Under the pieces are notes generated by a model. The model had not been told where the DNA came from and made no database searches. It was given only the letters and a program-made list of their open reading frames with translations. Of a stretch of 64,000 bases of DNA, positions 1 to 12,138 are shown in pieces. Source of the stretch: Promerops cafer. Its lineage: Eukaryota; Chordata; Aves; Passeriformes; Nectariniidae. Numbering within the stretch: position 1 is the first letter of the stretch; the number at the start of each line of letters is the position of its first letter. A program made the position numbers and the translations under genes. The stretch covers positions 1 to 64,000 of the forward strand of contig VZSE01005023.1 of NCBI GenBank assembly GCA_013398275.1, given 5' to 3'.

Positions 1-115
1 CTCTCCTGCCGCTGCGACCCGCCCCCTGCGGCCGCTTCGCCACCGCCGCCGCCGCGGCCGGGCGGCTGCGGAGGGCGTGGGAGCCTTGGGTGACAAGTTG
101 ATCATGAGCCGGCAG
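1..115. promoter_or_regulatory. Edge of a CpG-rich promoter-like segment
   Basis: The first ~100 bases are very GC-rich, with CCG/CGC runs and many CpG dinucleotides, and contrast sharply with the AT-rich DNA that follows. This is typical of the edge of a vertebrate CpG-island promoter. It ends in an ATG (104-106) followed by CAG|GTGTGT, a usable + strand splice donor at 115/116. Because STEAP1 is on the minus strand to the right, the mammalian order STEAP1-STEAP2 would place the STEAP2 5' end at or just left of this segment. It could therefore be the STEAP2 promoter, possibly bidirectional. The STEAP2 link is inference; no STEAP2 coding sequence lies in the window. Confidence 0.5.
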
Positions 116-2171
116 GTGTGTCCTTGCCGTCAGGAGGGCCAGTAGTATCTTTGGGCACATCGGGAAGAGTGTGGCCAGCAGGTGATCTTCCCCCTCTATT
201 CGGCCCTGGTGAGGAAACATCTGGAGTACTGAGTCCATTCTGGGCTCATCAGTGCAAGAAAAACTACTGGAGAGGGTCCAGGGGACACAACAAAGATGAT
301 GAGGGATCTGGAGCATCTCTCTTATGAGGAGAGACTGTGGGAGTTAGGCCCGTTTAGTCTGGAGATGAGTCATCAATGCATATAAATGTCTCAAAGACAG
401 GCGTCAAGAGGGTCGTGCCAGGTTCTTTTCAGCGGTGCCCAGCAACAGGACAAGGAGCAATTGCCATAAACTGAAACTCAAACATTTTCACCTCAACATG
501 AGGAAAAACTACTTCACATTGAGGGTGGCATAGCACTGGAACTGGCTGCCCAGGGAGGTTGTGGAGCCTGCTCCTGGAGACATTCAAAACCCAGCCGGAT
601 GCTTTCCTGTGTCACCTGCTCCATGTTATCCTGCCTTGACAGGTGTTGGTTAGATGATCTCCAGAGATCCCTTCTAACCTTAACAATTCCATGTTTCTGT
701 GTTTCTGTGGTCCGCAACAACACAGGGGGTCGGTGTAGGGAAAGAGGGCTGTGGATGGCCCTGTGGTGCCCTCAGCTTTGGCCACAGTCACTGTGCTCCA
801 GTCTCAGCCCCTCTGGCCTATGCAACACCCCCAGCACGGGCAGAGCTGGACCTGGGATGCTGCTGACACAGGAGCAGCTGTGAGCAACTGGCCCATTCAC
901 AGATGAGCCATGGGCTGGAGGGCAAAACGTGCCTCCCAGGCCCTGCCCCGCCTTGGCTGCCTTGGCCCAAGCCGTTCTTCAGCAGGAACCCGTCACCAGC
1001 CGCCTTTCCTTATCGATACACTCCTGGCAGAAGGGTGCTGCTGCAACCAGTGCCAGCTGCAGGGCTGTGGAATGGTACCATCATATGTCACAGAATGGCA
1101 GGGTTGGAAGGGACCCTTAAAGGTCACAGAGTCCAACACCCTTACAATGAGCATGAACATCTTCCACTAGATCTGGTTGTTCAGAGCTCCGTCCAGCCTG
1201 ACTGAATGTTTCCAACGACGGGGCACCCACCTCTCTGGGCAACCTATTCCTGCATTTCACCGCCTTTCTCATGAAAAATTAATTCTGAGGGGGTGTTGGG
1301 TGTCCCTGCAGCCCAGAACGGGTTCCCAGGTTTGGTTAATGGGGAGGTCACTCCCCATGTTTGCTGTGTGTCCAGTATACTCTGTGTAGGTGGGAGTTGT
1401 GCTCTAATTTCAGTGTTACTCAAAATAAGAAACACATGGTTCAGCCACATGGTTCAGCAAAGCTGAACCCCAAGATCTGAATTCTGAATGTTAGGCATGG
1501 AAATTTCCAGTTGAAGACAAATGGAGCTTTTCACTGAAAAAGCATAGCTTCTGATTTTAACATCTTCTGATTTACCTAATAAATTCTGCCTTTCATTAAG
1601 CTATGCTGTGTATGTAACAAGGTATAATCTTCAATTCTTTGTTTTTAATGCATTTCCAACTGACCAACCCACATGAAAATGTGTCTCTCATCTTGCAGCA
1701 AAAACTGATGAATGCACAGGTGATTGACAAGAAGCCATATGATGACACTGAAACACTGAAGGTAGCAGTTTTCATCTTGTGTGTGCATGCTGACTTGTTT
1801 CTATAATGTATTAACTGAGGACTTCAGCAAAATTAACTGTGCAATCAATACAAACATTTGTTTCCACATATAATCATTACAACCATGCCGTAGAATTTGA
1901 CAAGATGACTGTGACATTTTTCTGTTGTAGTTCAGAAGCCATTCGTTCCCCTCCTCAATTATTAAATAAGTAATTCTCTTGATGTTGAAAACATATATTT
2001 TTAAGGTATTTTTTAATTTGGTAAACAGGTGCATGGAAATCATATTGCTTGATTTTCCAAACTGCATTTTCATCTCTCAGACACTGAGGACTGAGGTGCT
2101 ACTCCACAGAACAAAACAAAAAGGTGAATCCATTGGCAGACCACTCAGAACTGAATTGGTGCTTTCCAATG
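104..2171 (+). CDS. Possible spliced 5' end of an unidentified + strand gene (weak)
   Basis: Three short open segments fit together. Exon a (104-115) reads MSRQ, starts inside the CpG-rich segment and ends CAG|GTGTGT. Exon b (1699-1761, 63 nt) follows a good polypyrimidine tract ending TTGCAG, is phase 0 at both ends, and ends AAG|GTAGCA; it reads QKLMNAQVIDKKPYDDTETLK-like sequence. Exon c (2081-2171) follows CATCTCTCAG, is open for 30 codons and ends ATG|GTGAGA, leaving one base of a split codon. The phases are compatible throughout. The first intron has taken up a sense CR1 copy and an antisense one. I do not recognise the protein and found no convincing next exon; one possible continuation after a CAG at 2249 runs to a TAA near 2330. 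It could equally be a noncoding transcript or chance. Confidence 0.25.
150..709 (+). mobile_element. CR1 LINE fragment, sense orientation, 3' end intact
   Basis: This matches the end of CR1 ORF2 and its short 3' UTR: a 'ctctattcggccctggtgag' stretch, then 'gagagactgtgggagttagg', then 'ctggctgcccagggaggttg', and finally 'agatgatctccagagatccc'. The element ends in two copies of the octamer tttctgtg at 694-709, the usual CR1 3' tail. Like most CR1 copies it is truncated at its 5' end, and its reading frame is broken. Confidence 0.9.
1087..1292 (-). mobile_element. CR1 LINE fragment, antisense, 3' end
   Basis: It begins with the reverse-complemented CR1 tail (cacagaatggcagggttgg), continues with 'gaagggacccttaaaggtca', and runs through 'cacctctctgggcaacctat', the complement of the CR1 segment just upstream of the tail. 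It is diverged and 5'-truncated. Confidence 0.85.
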
Positions 2172-4120
2172 GTGAGAACTGGCATTTCAGCTCTTCATTT
2201 TCTTCTTCTAATATTCTCCTTTGTTATTGATTCAAAAGTTGTTATCCCAGGCTTGTTTTTTGGTAGCCAGTACAGCTACAATAGTATGAGCTCAAAAATT
2301 TTAGTCCAGCCAAAACATATATCAAAATAAAAAAGGCATTATTTGTGGCTGATTCTCTTTATATGCCACTTTATGTGACTCCTGCTACCAGAGAAGTATT
2401 TACATGAAAATGGGCACTTGAGGCATGTGCCTCAAAATGATAATGTATCATACAAAATCAGAGCAGTCAGAGTCTTGTAATTCTTAATTTATTTGAATTA
2501 AAGCCTTAATAAGAAGGCTATAAATTGGAATGTTTGTCATTGCTTTCTTGTGGGATTTTTTTAAACATTATTATTGCAGCATAAAGTCTTGAACCGAAGG
2601 CTCCAGCCTTTAGGAGATGATCATTAGATCTGTGTTGATTCTTTTAACAAGTAGGGAGCCTTTTTCTTACACAGGTATATGATTAACAATGTGTGATTTG
2701 TTACCTGTTTCTTGAGCAGCTGTTTGGCCTTGCAAGTGCTCTCTAGCTACATTTTCATGAGAAAGCATCACAGGTTCTGTCCTCCAGCCTGCACTGTGTG
2801 GGGTTTGCCAGCTCTGACCCTGACCCATCATTCCTAACCCACAGCCCCATGGGTATCATTCAGTGCCATTTCTTACCTACATTGTTAATTTCTTCTCCAG
2901 TTGTTTTTCCTCTTGCTATGGGCAAACCTATCTGACTTTAGCCTTTGGCACAGGGATAAATGAGGGAGCTCTTGAAACGTAGTCATTTACCAGGCTGTTG
3001 AACAGACACCATTAACTTGGTATCTAGTACATTTAAAAATTAAAATCAAAGTAGTTTGACAGATTTATCTTGTTCTTATGTTTTCCTTCTACCTTTTTGA
3101 GGTTTTGCAGTTTGAAAATTCTTGTTTGAAACTGGGACTAAAACAACTACAGCCTTCCTTCCATTGCTGTGTAACTGATCTGTTCAAACAGGAAAAGCAT
3201 TGAGGTCCCTTTTTTGCATGGAGATTAGCATGAGAGCAAGGGTGTATAAATACCTTTTATATACTTAAGCTCTCAGCAAAATTGGATCATGTCTCTGTAG
3301 TAAGAGGATGAAATTGGATAGTTACAGTTCTCTCGAATTGTGTACCAAGATCTATGGTCAGTGTAGTTCTCAGATACCCTGTTAATTGACTATCTTAAAC
3401 AATCTGTTAAAATAGGAGATTATTTTTTCTTAGCAGGTGTTTTTCTTTTTTTAGCAAAGTCCAGGGCAGCATTATTATTTCTTCCTTTAAGGGATAGAAC
3501 ATAACAAAGGACTTTCCAAATGGCAAATGGAACATATTCTGGTTCTTCCTCTTGGCAATGGGAAAGCAAAGCCCTGGGGATTTCCTTGTGGCAAGAGAGT
3601 GAAAACAAACACATAAAATTTTGCTTCCTATCAGGGCAAAAAAACCAAATAGAATAATTTTTGGCATACTGTGCTCAACACAGCTAATTTTATAACCTAG
3701 CAGAAAAATACAATGTTTCCCAGCCAGGAACATTTAGACCAACTCATTTTTTCTTATGGCAGCCTGCAATTACTCTAAAAATAAAACTTATACTTCTTAC
3801 CCATTCTTTGTAAGGACAAAATGAATCTGAGAGAGATGTTATTGTTTACTTGAAAAAAAGGGGTTTTTTTTGTTGAAATAAATAGATTTTTAAAAATACC
3901 ACTGCCTTACTATGAATTAAATGAAGAACAAAATTAAATGGTAAACACCTCAAAGTCTTTTCCTTCACTTGTTGAATTTCATCCATTTGTGATGTCCCCT
4001 TTTCAGTAACTGTCCAGATATCACTACTTCTCTCAGACTCTGTAGGATCTGAATTTCAGTAGTCAAAAGCAAGGAAAGAAGCACAAACTGAAGAAACCAA
4101 ATCCATTTAGATATTCTTTT
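1293..4120. other. AT-rich noncoding stretch
   Basis: Apart from the tentative exons at 1699-1761 and 2081-2171, I see no gene, RNA or recognisable repeat here. The minus-strand ORF at 3407-3733 (108 codons) has no recognisable motif and looks like chance. Confidence 0.5.
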
Positions 4121-4213
4121 GAGAAAGAGAGGAGAGAAGAGAAGAATGTAGGAAAGAAAAAGGAAAGGAAAAAAGGAGAGAAAAAAGAGAAAGAATGAAG
4201 GAAAGAGAAGAAA
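4121..4213. repeat. Polypurine tract
   Basis: 93 nt of almost pure A/G on the + strand, with only three pyrimidines (4147, 4149, 4196). It is built of imperfect GAGAAA/GGAAA units rather than a clean microsatellite. Confidence 0.9.
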
Positions 4214-4475
4214 TGCCTTTATAGAACACATTTAATAAACTGTAATTGAGATATACTGGCAAGTCATATGAAACAAGACAAGGTATCTCTTTCTTCCCAA
4301 GAGAAATTACAAAATAAGGGTGATTCACCTAAAGTAGAGGACTAGTCTTCCCATCCTTTTCCCCCTACGCAAGAAAAAAAAAAATCCAGGTTTACTCTTC
4401 TATTTCTAAGGCAATCCAAGTAGAAAAACAGTAAGGATTGTTTCTGATTTAATGATCTATCTGATTAATTTTATT

Positions 4476-4532
4476 TAAGGGAGGGAAGGAAGGAAGGAAG
4501 GAAGGAAGGAAGGAAGGAAGGAAGGAAGGAAA
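4476..4532. repeat. (GGAA)n microsatellite
   Basis: About 12 nearly perfect GGAA units flanked by short purine runs. Copy number is probably polymorphic. It lies ~270 bp from another polypurine tract on the same strand. Confidence 0.97.
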
Positions 4533-5130
4533 CCTTTTCTAGATTTCTCTGACTATGGTTTTCCATAGCTATTGTGATGCCCGTTGAGGGGTTTCAGGAC
4601 CTTTGTTTTTGGGTTCATGTGGAGAACAAAGTAATGTGTGACCTTTCCACTTCTCCTTGAAACAACATTTGCTTTGTGGTGTAAAGGAAGGTCAGAATTT
4701 TTTTTCTTGATTTGTGGCTGCTCATCTTAAAAGTTATCTACAAAATGAGACAGTAGGTTCTAAAAGTGTGATCTTATGCCTGCAATAGGTGTTGGACCCA
4801 AAGTCAGGGGAAAAATAGATTATTTTTCTAATGCAAACAATTGCATTCAGACTAAAGCTTTCAGTCAGTTGACTTCTTAACCAAGAACAGACATACCCTC
4901 CTTCCTAGTGAAGTATGGATATTGCAAAACTGAAAAACTTCTTCAAAAAACACTAATACTTGCCTGAATAATAAAGTAGCTGAGGAACGCATAGGCCGGA
5001 TTGTGGCTTGGCCACCATTTGACAGCCTAAGACTAGTTTGTTTTAATTTTTTAGCTCTTTGATTTCAAATTTCCTTCACAAAGCTGCAGACCACAGGTTT
5101 TTCTTGAGAGCAGAAGAGAAGTGAAAATCA
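4533..5130. other. Noncoding stretch, nothing recognised
   Basis: No ORF of note and no recognisable repeat between the GGAA microsatellite and the antisense CR1 copy. Confidence 0.5.
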
Positions 5131-5832
5131 AGATCATAGAATGTTTAAGTTGGAAGAGATCACATTGGATCATCTAATCCAACCACCCTACCCATGCAGG
5201 GTTATCCTAGAGCACATGGCACAGGATCGTGTCCAGATGGTTCTTGAATATCTCCAGTGAGGGACTCCACACCCTCTCTTGAAAGTCTGTTCCAGTGCTC
5301 TTTACCTGCACAGTAAAGAAGTTCTTCCTCATATTCAGGTGGAACTTCTTCCATTGCCTCTTGTCCTACTGTTTGGAACCACTGAGAAGAGCCTGGTCCA
5401 TCCTGTTGACCCCCTCCCTTCAGATACTGACAGACATGGATGAGGTCCCCTCTCAGTTGTCTCTTCTCAAGGCTGAACAGACTCACTTCCTCCAGCCTTT
5501 CCTCCTAACAAAGATGCTCCTGTCCACCACTCATCTTTGTTCTCCTCTGCTGGACCCACTCCAGTACCTCTATTTCTCCTTTGTACTGATGAGCCCAAAC
5601 CTGGACACAGCACTCCAGATGTGGCCTCACCAGGGCTGGGTAGAGGGGCAGGATCACCTCCCTTGACCTGTTGGCAATGCTCTTCCTAATGCACCCCAGG
5701 ATACCATTGGCCTGCAAGGCCACAAGGACACTGCTGGGTCATGGACAGCTTGTTGTCTACCAGGACCCCAGGTCCTTCTCCTCAGAGATGCTTTCCAACA
5801 TGTCAGCCCCCAGTCTGTACTGGTGAGGTACT
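5131..5832 (-). mobile_element. CR1 LINE fragment, antisense, with readable reverse transcriptase end
   Basis: The left edge has the reversed CR1 tail (atcatagaatgtttaagttgg). Reading the minus strand, 5723-5505 contains a SREVILPLYPALVRPHLE segment and 5486-5202 contains LFSLEKRQLRGDLIHVCQYLKGG, the characteristic C-terminal part of avian CR1 ORF2, followed by an EHWNRL motif. The two blocks are in different frames, so the copy is dead. It is one of the best preserved CR1 copies in the window and is 5'-truncated. Confidence 0.95.
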
Positions 5833-6284
5833 ACACTGTGTATTATGTTGGTGTATCATTATGGTGGTGAAAAGGTAAAATATTACATGTACCTTGTGGT
5901 AGATTAGCTCTTCAGTTAATTGATTCTAAACATGAATAGGATCATGCTGGCTGTGTAAAATATTCCCTGACAAACAAAAATGAAACCATAATTCAGTAGC
6001 AACTTAGCACTGTAAAAGGAAAATCTGTATGTTTATAGAGCAATGAAATACTAATGGAGTTCCCAGTCCTGTGAAGAATTATGTAGTTAATTCCACAGAT
6101 ATGAACTGAGACCAACAAGTTGCTACAGATCCTAAGAGTTAAGCAGTTTTTCACTATCAAGGCAATAGCTTTTTCTTTAGAATTTAAGTTGTCATTCCTA
6201 ACATATTTGTTTTCCAGCCATGAAACTTACAGGAATGTATTAGACTGAGTGATTTACTCTTGATGTAAGGGAACATAAGAAACC

Positions 6285-6838
6285 ATACTTGGTCAGACCA
6301 ATAGCCTATCTAACCCACTAATACATGTTCAAGAGCAGCAAAACAAAATGCTGTTTAAGGAGAGTGTGCAATCTTGGGTGCTGTATTTTGTACTCTCCTC
6401 CTAAATCCATATTTACTCTAGTGATGTCATAGGGTACATATCTACAAAGACCTTTTGGTGTTGCTTTAGGGGCTGTTGTTTCTGGGTTTGTCTAACCTCC
6501 TTTTGAACCTACTGATTCTGTTTGCCTCCACAGCCCTCTGTGGCACCAAGGTCCAGAAATCGTTCACTGCAAAAAGATGCACATTCTTAATCAATTGTAA
6601 ATTGATCTTCTACTATTTCTGTTGAATCCTCTCTATTCGTGGTAAGGTAGATTTGGTTAAAAATAGTTCTGTGCTTTCCTTGCCCACTGTCTTCAATATT
6701 TTGTAAATCTCGATTTAATCGCCTTCCACCTTCTCCCCTCTCATTTGAAGAGCTCCCACCTTTTTAGTCTCTTCCTGTAATGCAGCTGCTCCACACTCTG
6801 CTCATGTGAGAAGCGCTTCTCTGTATTGCTGGGTTAAA
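6285..6838 (-). mobile_element. Ancient CR1-related repeat, antisense
   Basis: The left edge reads gaacataagaaaccatac then ttggtcagaccaatagccta, the reverse complement of the 3' end of an old sauropsid CR1-type family abundant in turtles and crocodilians. The remainder (cctccacagccctctgtggc, later ctcccacctttttagtctct) fits the reversed end of ORF2. It is much more diverged than the other CR1 copies, consistent with an insertion before the bird radiation. The family assignment is from memory of its consensus and cannot be narrowed further here. Confidence 0.7.
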
Positions 6839-7511
6839 TTATCAAAGGCTAATTGTGGCAAAAACAAAGACCCAACGAGGGTCAGAGGAGCCGAAACAGG
6901 CGAAGGAAGCCCAGCAAGCTGATCAGTGTAAATGAAGCCAAATTGCCTAACTGCCAACACTATCCAAGGGGAATGACCAGATCATTGTCACTGGAGTGAA
7001 ACCTGCCAGGGTCATCAAAGGATGAAACTGTTTCCCCTGAATGTAATGTGAACTGAGAGGTGTTTTTTTAAAGAGATGTGGGACTTGATATGCAAGGGGA
7101 AAAGAATTATCTGAAAATTATTATTGGCTATTTTAGGGGGATTGTAAGAATGTGCAAGGCTTACTGTGGGATATTTAGGGAGGGATCAAGGGTGGGGAAA
7201 GGGAGGCATGAAGGAGGTTAAGGTTGGAACAGAATGTGAAAACAGAGGGAAGGGGGCATTAAATTACAATTAAATTATACCCCCCCTTCCATCTCCCAAA
7301 CTTTCTGTAGGCTCACAATTTCCCCCTGCTTCATTCACTCACCCTCACCTCATTCTAGTAGCGAACTGTATCTCATTCCTGCTTACCCTATGTACTTCAT
7401 TTTCTCTTCCTCACCATTGGCATTCCCTACCACCAATTTTCCCTTATTTTTTTAGCAGCTTGGTGTTCAGAAAGGTGTAAGAACTCAATTATGTGGAAGT
7501 TTCCAGGGACA
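6839..7511. other. Noncoding stretch, possibly repeat-derived
   Basis: Purine-rich then pyrimidine-rich DNA with a polyC run near 7280. There are no open frames of interest. The composition suggests old retroelement-derived sequence, but I cannot assign a family. Confidence 0.35.
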
Positions 7512-8010
7512 TTGTGCTGGTTTTGACACCAGTAGGGAACTACACTCCAAATATGCCACTCCCTTTCCCCTGCCCCTTCTGGTGAGGGAGGGACAATAAA
7601 GCACAGACAATGGACTGAAATAGCAATTTACTAAAAGAGCAAAGCAATGGAATAAGAAACACACAATAACAACAGTAGTTGTTATTAATAGCAAAAGTAT
7701 GCAAAAGAGAAGATGTTTTTTCCACGAGGAACAAAACCCCAAAATGTCGGATGCTTTCCGTAGTTCTGACTCCACGTTGCCTGGCCCCCTGGCTCATTTG
7801 CACCTCACGGCTGTCCCGTCAGCACCACAGGTCCATGGTCACGGTCCGGAGAAAACAGGAAGGGAAGTCAGGTGGGTGGCAGAGGGACCAGGTCAGCAGG
7901 GTTAATGGTGACAGCCCCTCTGCTGCGGCAGGCCAGTTCCGGGGCCCCAGCTTTTCCTGCTGAAACCAGCTCCCAGCAGTGATGTTTGTGGTGTAGAATA
8001 AACAGCTGGG
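7512..8010. mobile_element. Probable ERV LTR-like repeat
   Basis: It starts TGTGCTGGTTTTG, the same terminal motif carried by the avian LTRs elsewhere in this window. It holds two AATAAA sequences (in ...gacaataaagcac... and ...agaataaacagc...) and is much richer in CpG and GC around 7780-7960 than its surroundings. No internal retroviral coding sequence was recognised and I could not find a target duplication, so the right end and the orientation are uncertain. Confidence 0.4.
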
Positions 8011-11000
8011 CAAGGCCACCAAGCCCCTTCTCTGTAATCAGGGCAGAGGTGCTTAGGAATAACTGAGTAAGGATATTAAACAAGGCTGAATAAAACTTGG
8101 TAAGATTGCGTGGCTCAGCTGCTGTGTTGTGATATGGAGTGCTTCAGGCCAGGCTGATAATAAAAAATGGTAACAAATTTTATTGCTGTTCCCTTGATAA
8201 GGCTGCCTTGATGGAGGGTACCTGGCAGGATAGAGTCCATCCTGAACACTGCAGGAGGTGACCAAGTTACTGATAATTGCATCTAAGACAATGAAGACAT
8301 GAAGTATTTCTGTGACTGTAGGGGACAAATCTTGCTCTGAATAGCTAAGTAAAAGTCCCATTGATTTCACCAGGAATTTTGCCTCTGCAAGAACTAAATG
8401 GTGATGATTTAATATTTGAAGTAGAATAGTGATATCAGCACAAGACTAAAACTAAAGTTTGTAGGAATTTTCTGAGTATAGTGTAATGTACCATCTAAAT
8501 CTGGTTTCAGTTGGTTCCTTATATTAAGTAACGTTTAAGAGTGCTTTAGTTTCATTGTGATTTACATAAGAGTTTTCCTTTGTTTAGCACATGATGTACA
8601 CTTCACCAGGAACTAAAACAGCAGCGTCTGCTGTTATTTGAAAATAACTCAGTTTATATATAGATCATTATGAAAAGTGGAGCAATATCTATGACTCGTT
8701 CCCCAAACTTCAGAAATGGCATGTCACTGAACCACTTAAAACCTTGCTGGTGTTCATCGGTAGATTTTGAACAGATTTCCCCAGAAATGCCTCAAATGGT
8801 ATTTCAGGGTTAGAGAAATGTTTGCAACTTAATAGGTTCTGCAGGTCAAACTCTACACATACCCAGGCTCCTTGTATTTATTCATTCCACTCCCCAGCTC
8901 CATGTGGATAAGCAACCCTCCCATCCCGTTTCAAGGATTCACTTCAGAGTTTTCAGATTCTCCCACCAGTCGTTCAGTTGTCCTCCATTTTACCCATCTC
9001 TCTCTTACTAAGGGTTTCTATTCCCTACTAACTTGATGATGTTCATTGATCTCATTCAGTATCCTCCACCTACTTATTTTTACCCTTTAACATCCAGTGG
9101 GCTCCTTTACTCTTTCCTCTCATAAGAAAATCTGAGTGCTTGCAATGTCTCCTTTCCACTTTCTCACAAATTGCCAGCTGTCCTGTTGATGCCTCTTTGC
9201 ATAGCTTCATAGTCCCAGAATACACTTGGTCTGTCATTAGTTATCAGGGAGTAAATAAAGATGTGAAAAAATGATGTGAATAAATAAAGATGTACGAAGT
9301 TTATTGGAAATTAGAAGGGGGAAAGCCATCATTATTTTTATTATTATTATTTTATTATGGGTGATATCTAACAATTGATAGATTTCTAAAGTTGCAGAGA
9401 TACTTGAGGAGCTCTGAAAGTGGCTTGTTTTTTTCCCAATTCCAGCTTCTTGTTTATTTTAAGGATTTCCTGTTAGAATATTTTGGAATGAATGAGACGC
9501 ACTGTTCAGAAGTTATTCTGGTACATGCACAGGTACAAGAGAGAAGTGCCATTCAGTTTTATATATGAGTCACAGGACTGAAAAAATAAAGCAGAGAAAT
9601 AATTAGAGGTGGGTTATATGGCCATTGCTTTAAGTCCAGCAATAAGATACTTCTCAGCATTCCAACTAATGGAGATATTCATGTGGAAAATTCCTTTTCA
9701 GTAGAGTATATTCAAAACTAAATTGTAAGCAGGTACATAAAGACTGCACATGACTGCAAACTACAAATCTGATCATCCAGTTAAAAAATCCCCACATTTG
9801 CCTTTCTTCTTTTTTAGTAGTAAGCCCAATAAATGAAATTTAAGGACCAAATACTTCTATCAGTAGCAATGATAGTATTCTACAAGTGCCACAGAGACTA
9901 CACATTTTTAACCAAGTCAAAGACATAGCATATTTATCTCAACAATATACTTTCATCCTATGAAGATGAAATATACATAAAAATAAACAAAAAAAAATAC
10001 AAAACAACTCAAACTTCTGTTGTATCATCTTTATTGAAAGTAGCTGAGGTCTTTTTTATGTTTACAGAGTTTTGTTCAAGGATTGGTTTTATGTATTTTC
10101 AGCTGAAAATCTCTGAAAACTTGTTATGCCTATTTAAATTAGCCTCACTTTACCCATTCAATTGTTAAATTTAATCTACAGAATAGTTATGATGCAAAAA
10201 TTGAACTCTGAGGCAACTGGATTCAGTGAGACTTGTTTTAATAAAAGAATTTATAAGAAAAGAAGTAATTTTGCCATCAGCAACAGAATATGCTCATGGG
10301 ATCAAGAAATCCTGGCATTACTGAAAAAAACATCAGTGGCAATGATCAGCCATTGCCAGACACTTACAGCAACAACAGCAGATTACATTCTTCAGGGGTG
10401 GATTCAGTGTTTTCAAAAACCGGTCTTTTTGTTTTGGTTTGGTTTAACTATTCCTTTCATGTCATTTAATCAGTTTAAAAGAAATTAGTTTGAATTTCAA
10501 AAACGGTTAGCATAGCATTTTGTGTTGTTAAGGGACAGTACTAGAAACTGTGGATTTAGGAGACAAGAGGAGAGATGAGATCATCATCTCTACAAATGAA
10601 GCCACACAGCCCACAGTCACGTAGAGGTCAGTCAGTTTTATATGGGTTTTGATGACAATTTCTAGAGCACATTTTTGCCCACTGATTCATGGAAAACTAA
10701 GAACATGACAAAAAAGTGAAGCAAGGCAATATTCTTGCTACTGAAATAGGATGAAATAATATAAGTTTTAACTTTTAGCAGCACTTGGAGCCTTTCATTT
10801 AGGGCTGGTTTAAGTTAAGCTGCCGGTTTACACCATTCCTCTTCCCATCCTTCCTACTGACATATGTAGGATGCTGGCTGTCAGGTGACTCAGACCCATG
10901 AGTGGATCTGGCTGAATCATTCTTCTCTCTGCATTACTTTTCAACTGGATTCAATGCCCTACTCTGATGAACTTCACATCTTTAAAGACTTGCAGCACTG

Positions 11001-11994
11001 AGAGAACAGAGAAGAGTGGCCAAAGGGAGGGACTGCTTACAGTAAATGCTGCTGTCAAGAGGAATTTGCATTACACAATAGCCAACACAGCCCTGGCTCT
11101 AGTTTCCTGAACAATGATCGTTGCTATCGCTTCTTGGGAAGAGTATTCTGGATATGACCTCTCCAAATTAATTTGGCATAAAATTCCTCAGGCTCCTTCA
11201 ACAATTTATATGTCCACAGTTTCAATTCTGTCTCTCAAATACATTGGAGACGTGCAAAAACAGAAAAATGTGCTTTGCAGGCCTTTTAGAGACATTTTAG
11301 AATGCCATTAGAATGATGGATTCTTACACAAAAGTATGCCCATACATGTCTTTCCTCAATGCCCTTGCTATTCTTGAACTTTTCTTGGTCTTTGATCAGT
11401 TTTTCCAGGGAGCTTGGGTCTCCCTCCAAAGCCTTCTCTTCCTTCTCACAAAATCTCTGAATGCTAGAATATACAGTTAAAGGTTCTGTCAGGAAGTATG
11501 TAATTTCATTACACTATGAAAGTGTCCATTTTGCTTTTCACATCTTTGTTTTCTTTCCTTTGGAGGCTCCAGGCTCTTCACTAGCATGGAGAAAATGGTT
11601 CCCCTTGACTGTTTATATCAGCAGCTCTTCTCGAGTGTACTGTGCCTTTTTACCCTTTTACCCTGGATGTATATGACACAAAGGCAGATACAGCTTACAT
11701 TGAAGCATTTAATGATGCAGTTTTATAAAACTAATTAGTGTTATACAAGTAAGTGCCTAAAATGTGCACACACATTCAATAATGTATTATAATAGTATAT
11801 AGGCCCATTAATACACTGAATTTTGAAACAGGTACATAAACATAAATTAAAAGGTACATATGAACTTAGTTTCATCAGTATTGAACTAAATCATGTCTGC
11901 CACAAATGGAGAAATTAAATACTGTCAATGGCATTTTCTTCTTAGCCCTTTATAGATCTCCCTCACTGTTGTATCTGAAGGCCTAAAAAGCAAA
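8011..11994. other. Noncoding stretch, mostly unassigned
   Basis: AT-rich intergenic DNA downstream of STEAP1. A short piece near 8335-8392 (agtcccattgatttcaccag) resembles a common ancient amniote interspersed repeat. The + strand ORF at 10162-10488 (108 codons) has no recognisable motif. A (TTA)-rich run lies near 9330-9356. Confidence 0.5.
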
Positions 11995-12138
11995 TCATAG
12001 AATCATTTATGTTGAGTCCAACCATAAATCTAACACTGCCAAGCCTACCACCAGAACATGTCCCAAAGCACCACATCTACATGTATTTTAAATACCTCCA
12101 GGGACAGTGAGTCAACCACTTCCCTGAGCAGCCTGCAG
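11995..12138 (-). mobile_element. CR1 LINE fragment, antisense, short
   Basis: It begins atcatagaatcatttatgtt and continues with 'tccaaccataaatctaacac', 'cccaaagcaccacatctaca' and 'ttaaatacctccagggacag', closely following the reversed 3' end of CR1. Only ~145 bp are present. Confidence 0.9.

Noticed and set aside
3407..3733. 108-codon minus-strand ORF
   Set aside because: No motif, no splice or promoter context; length is within chance for this much DNA.
5202..5723. Minus-strand ORFs that look like a protein gene
   Set aside because: They are the end of a CR1 reverse transcriptase, frameshifted and truncated.
7819..8083. Overlapping ORFs around 7.5-8.1 kb
   Set aside because: They sit in a probable LTR-like, GC-richer repeat and have no protein features.
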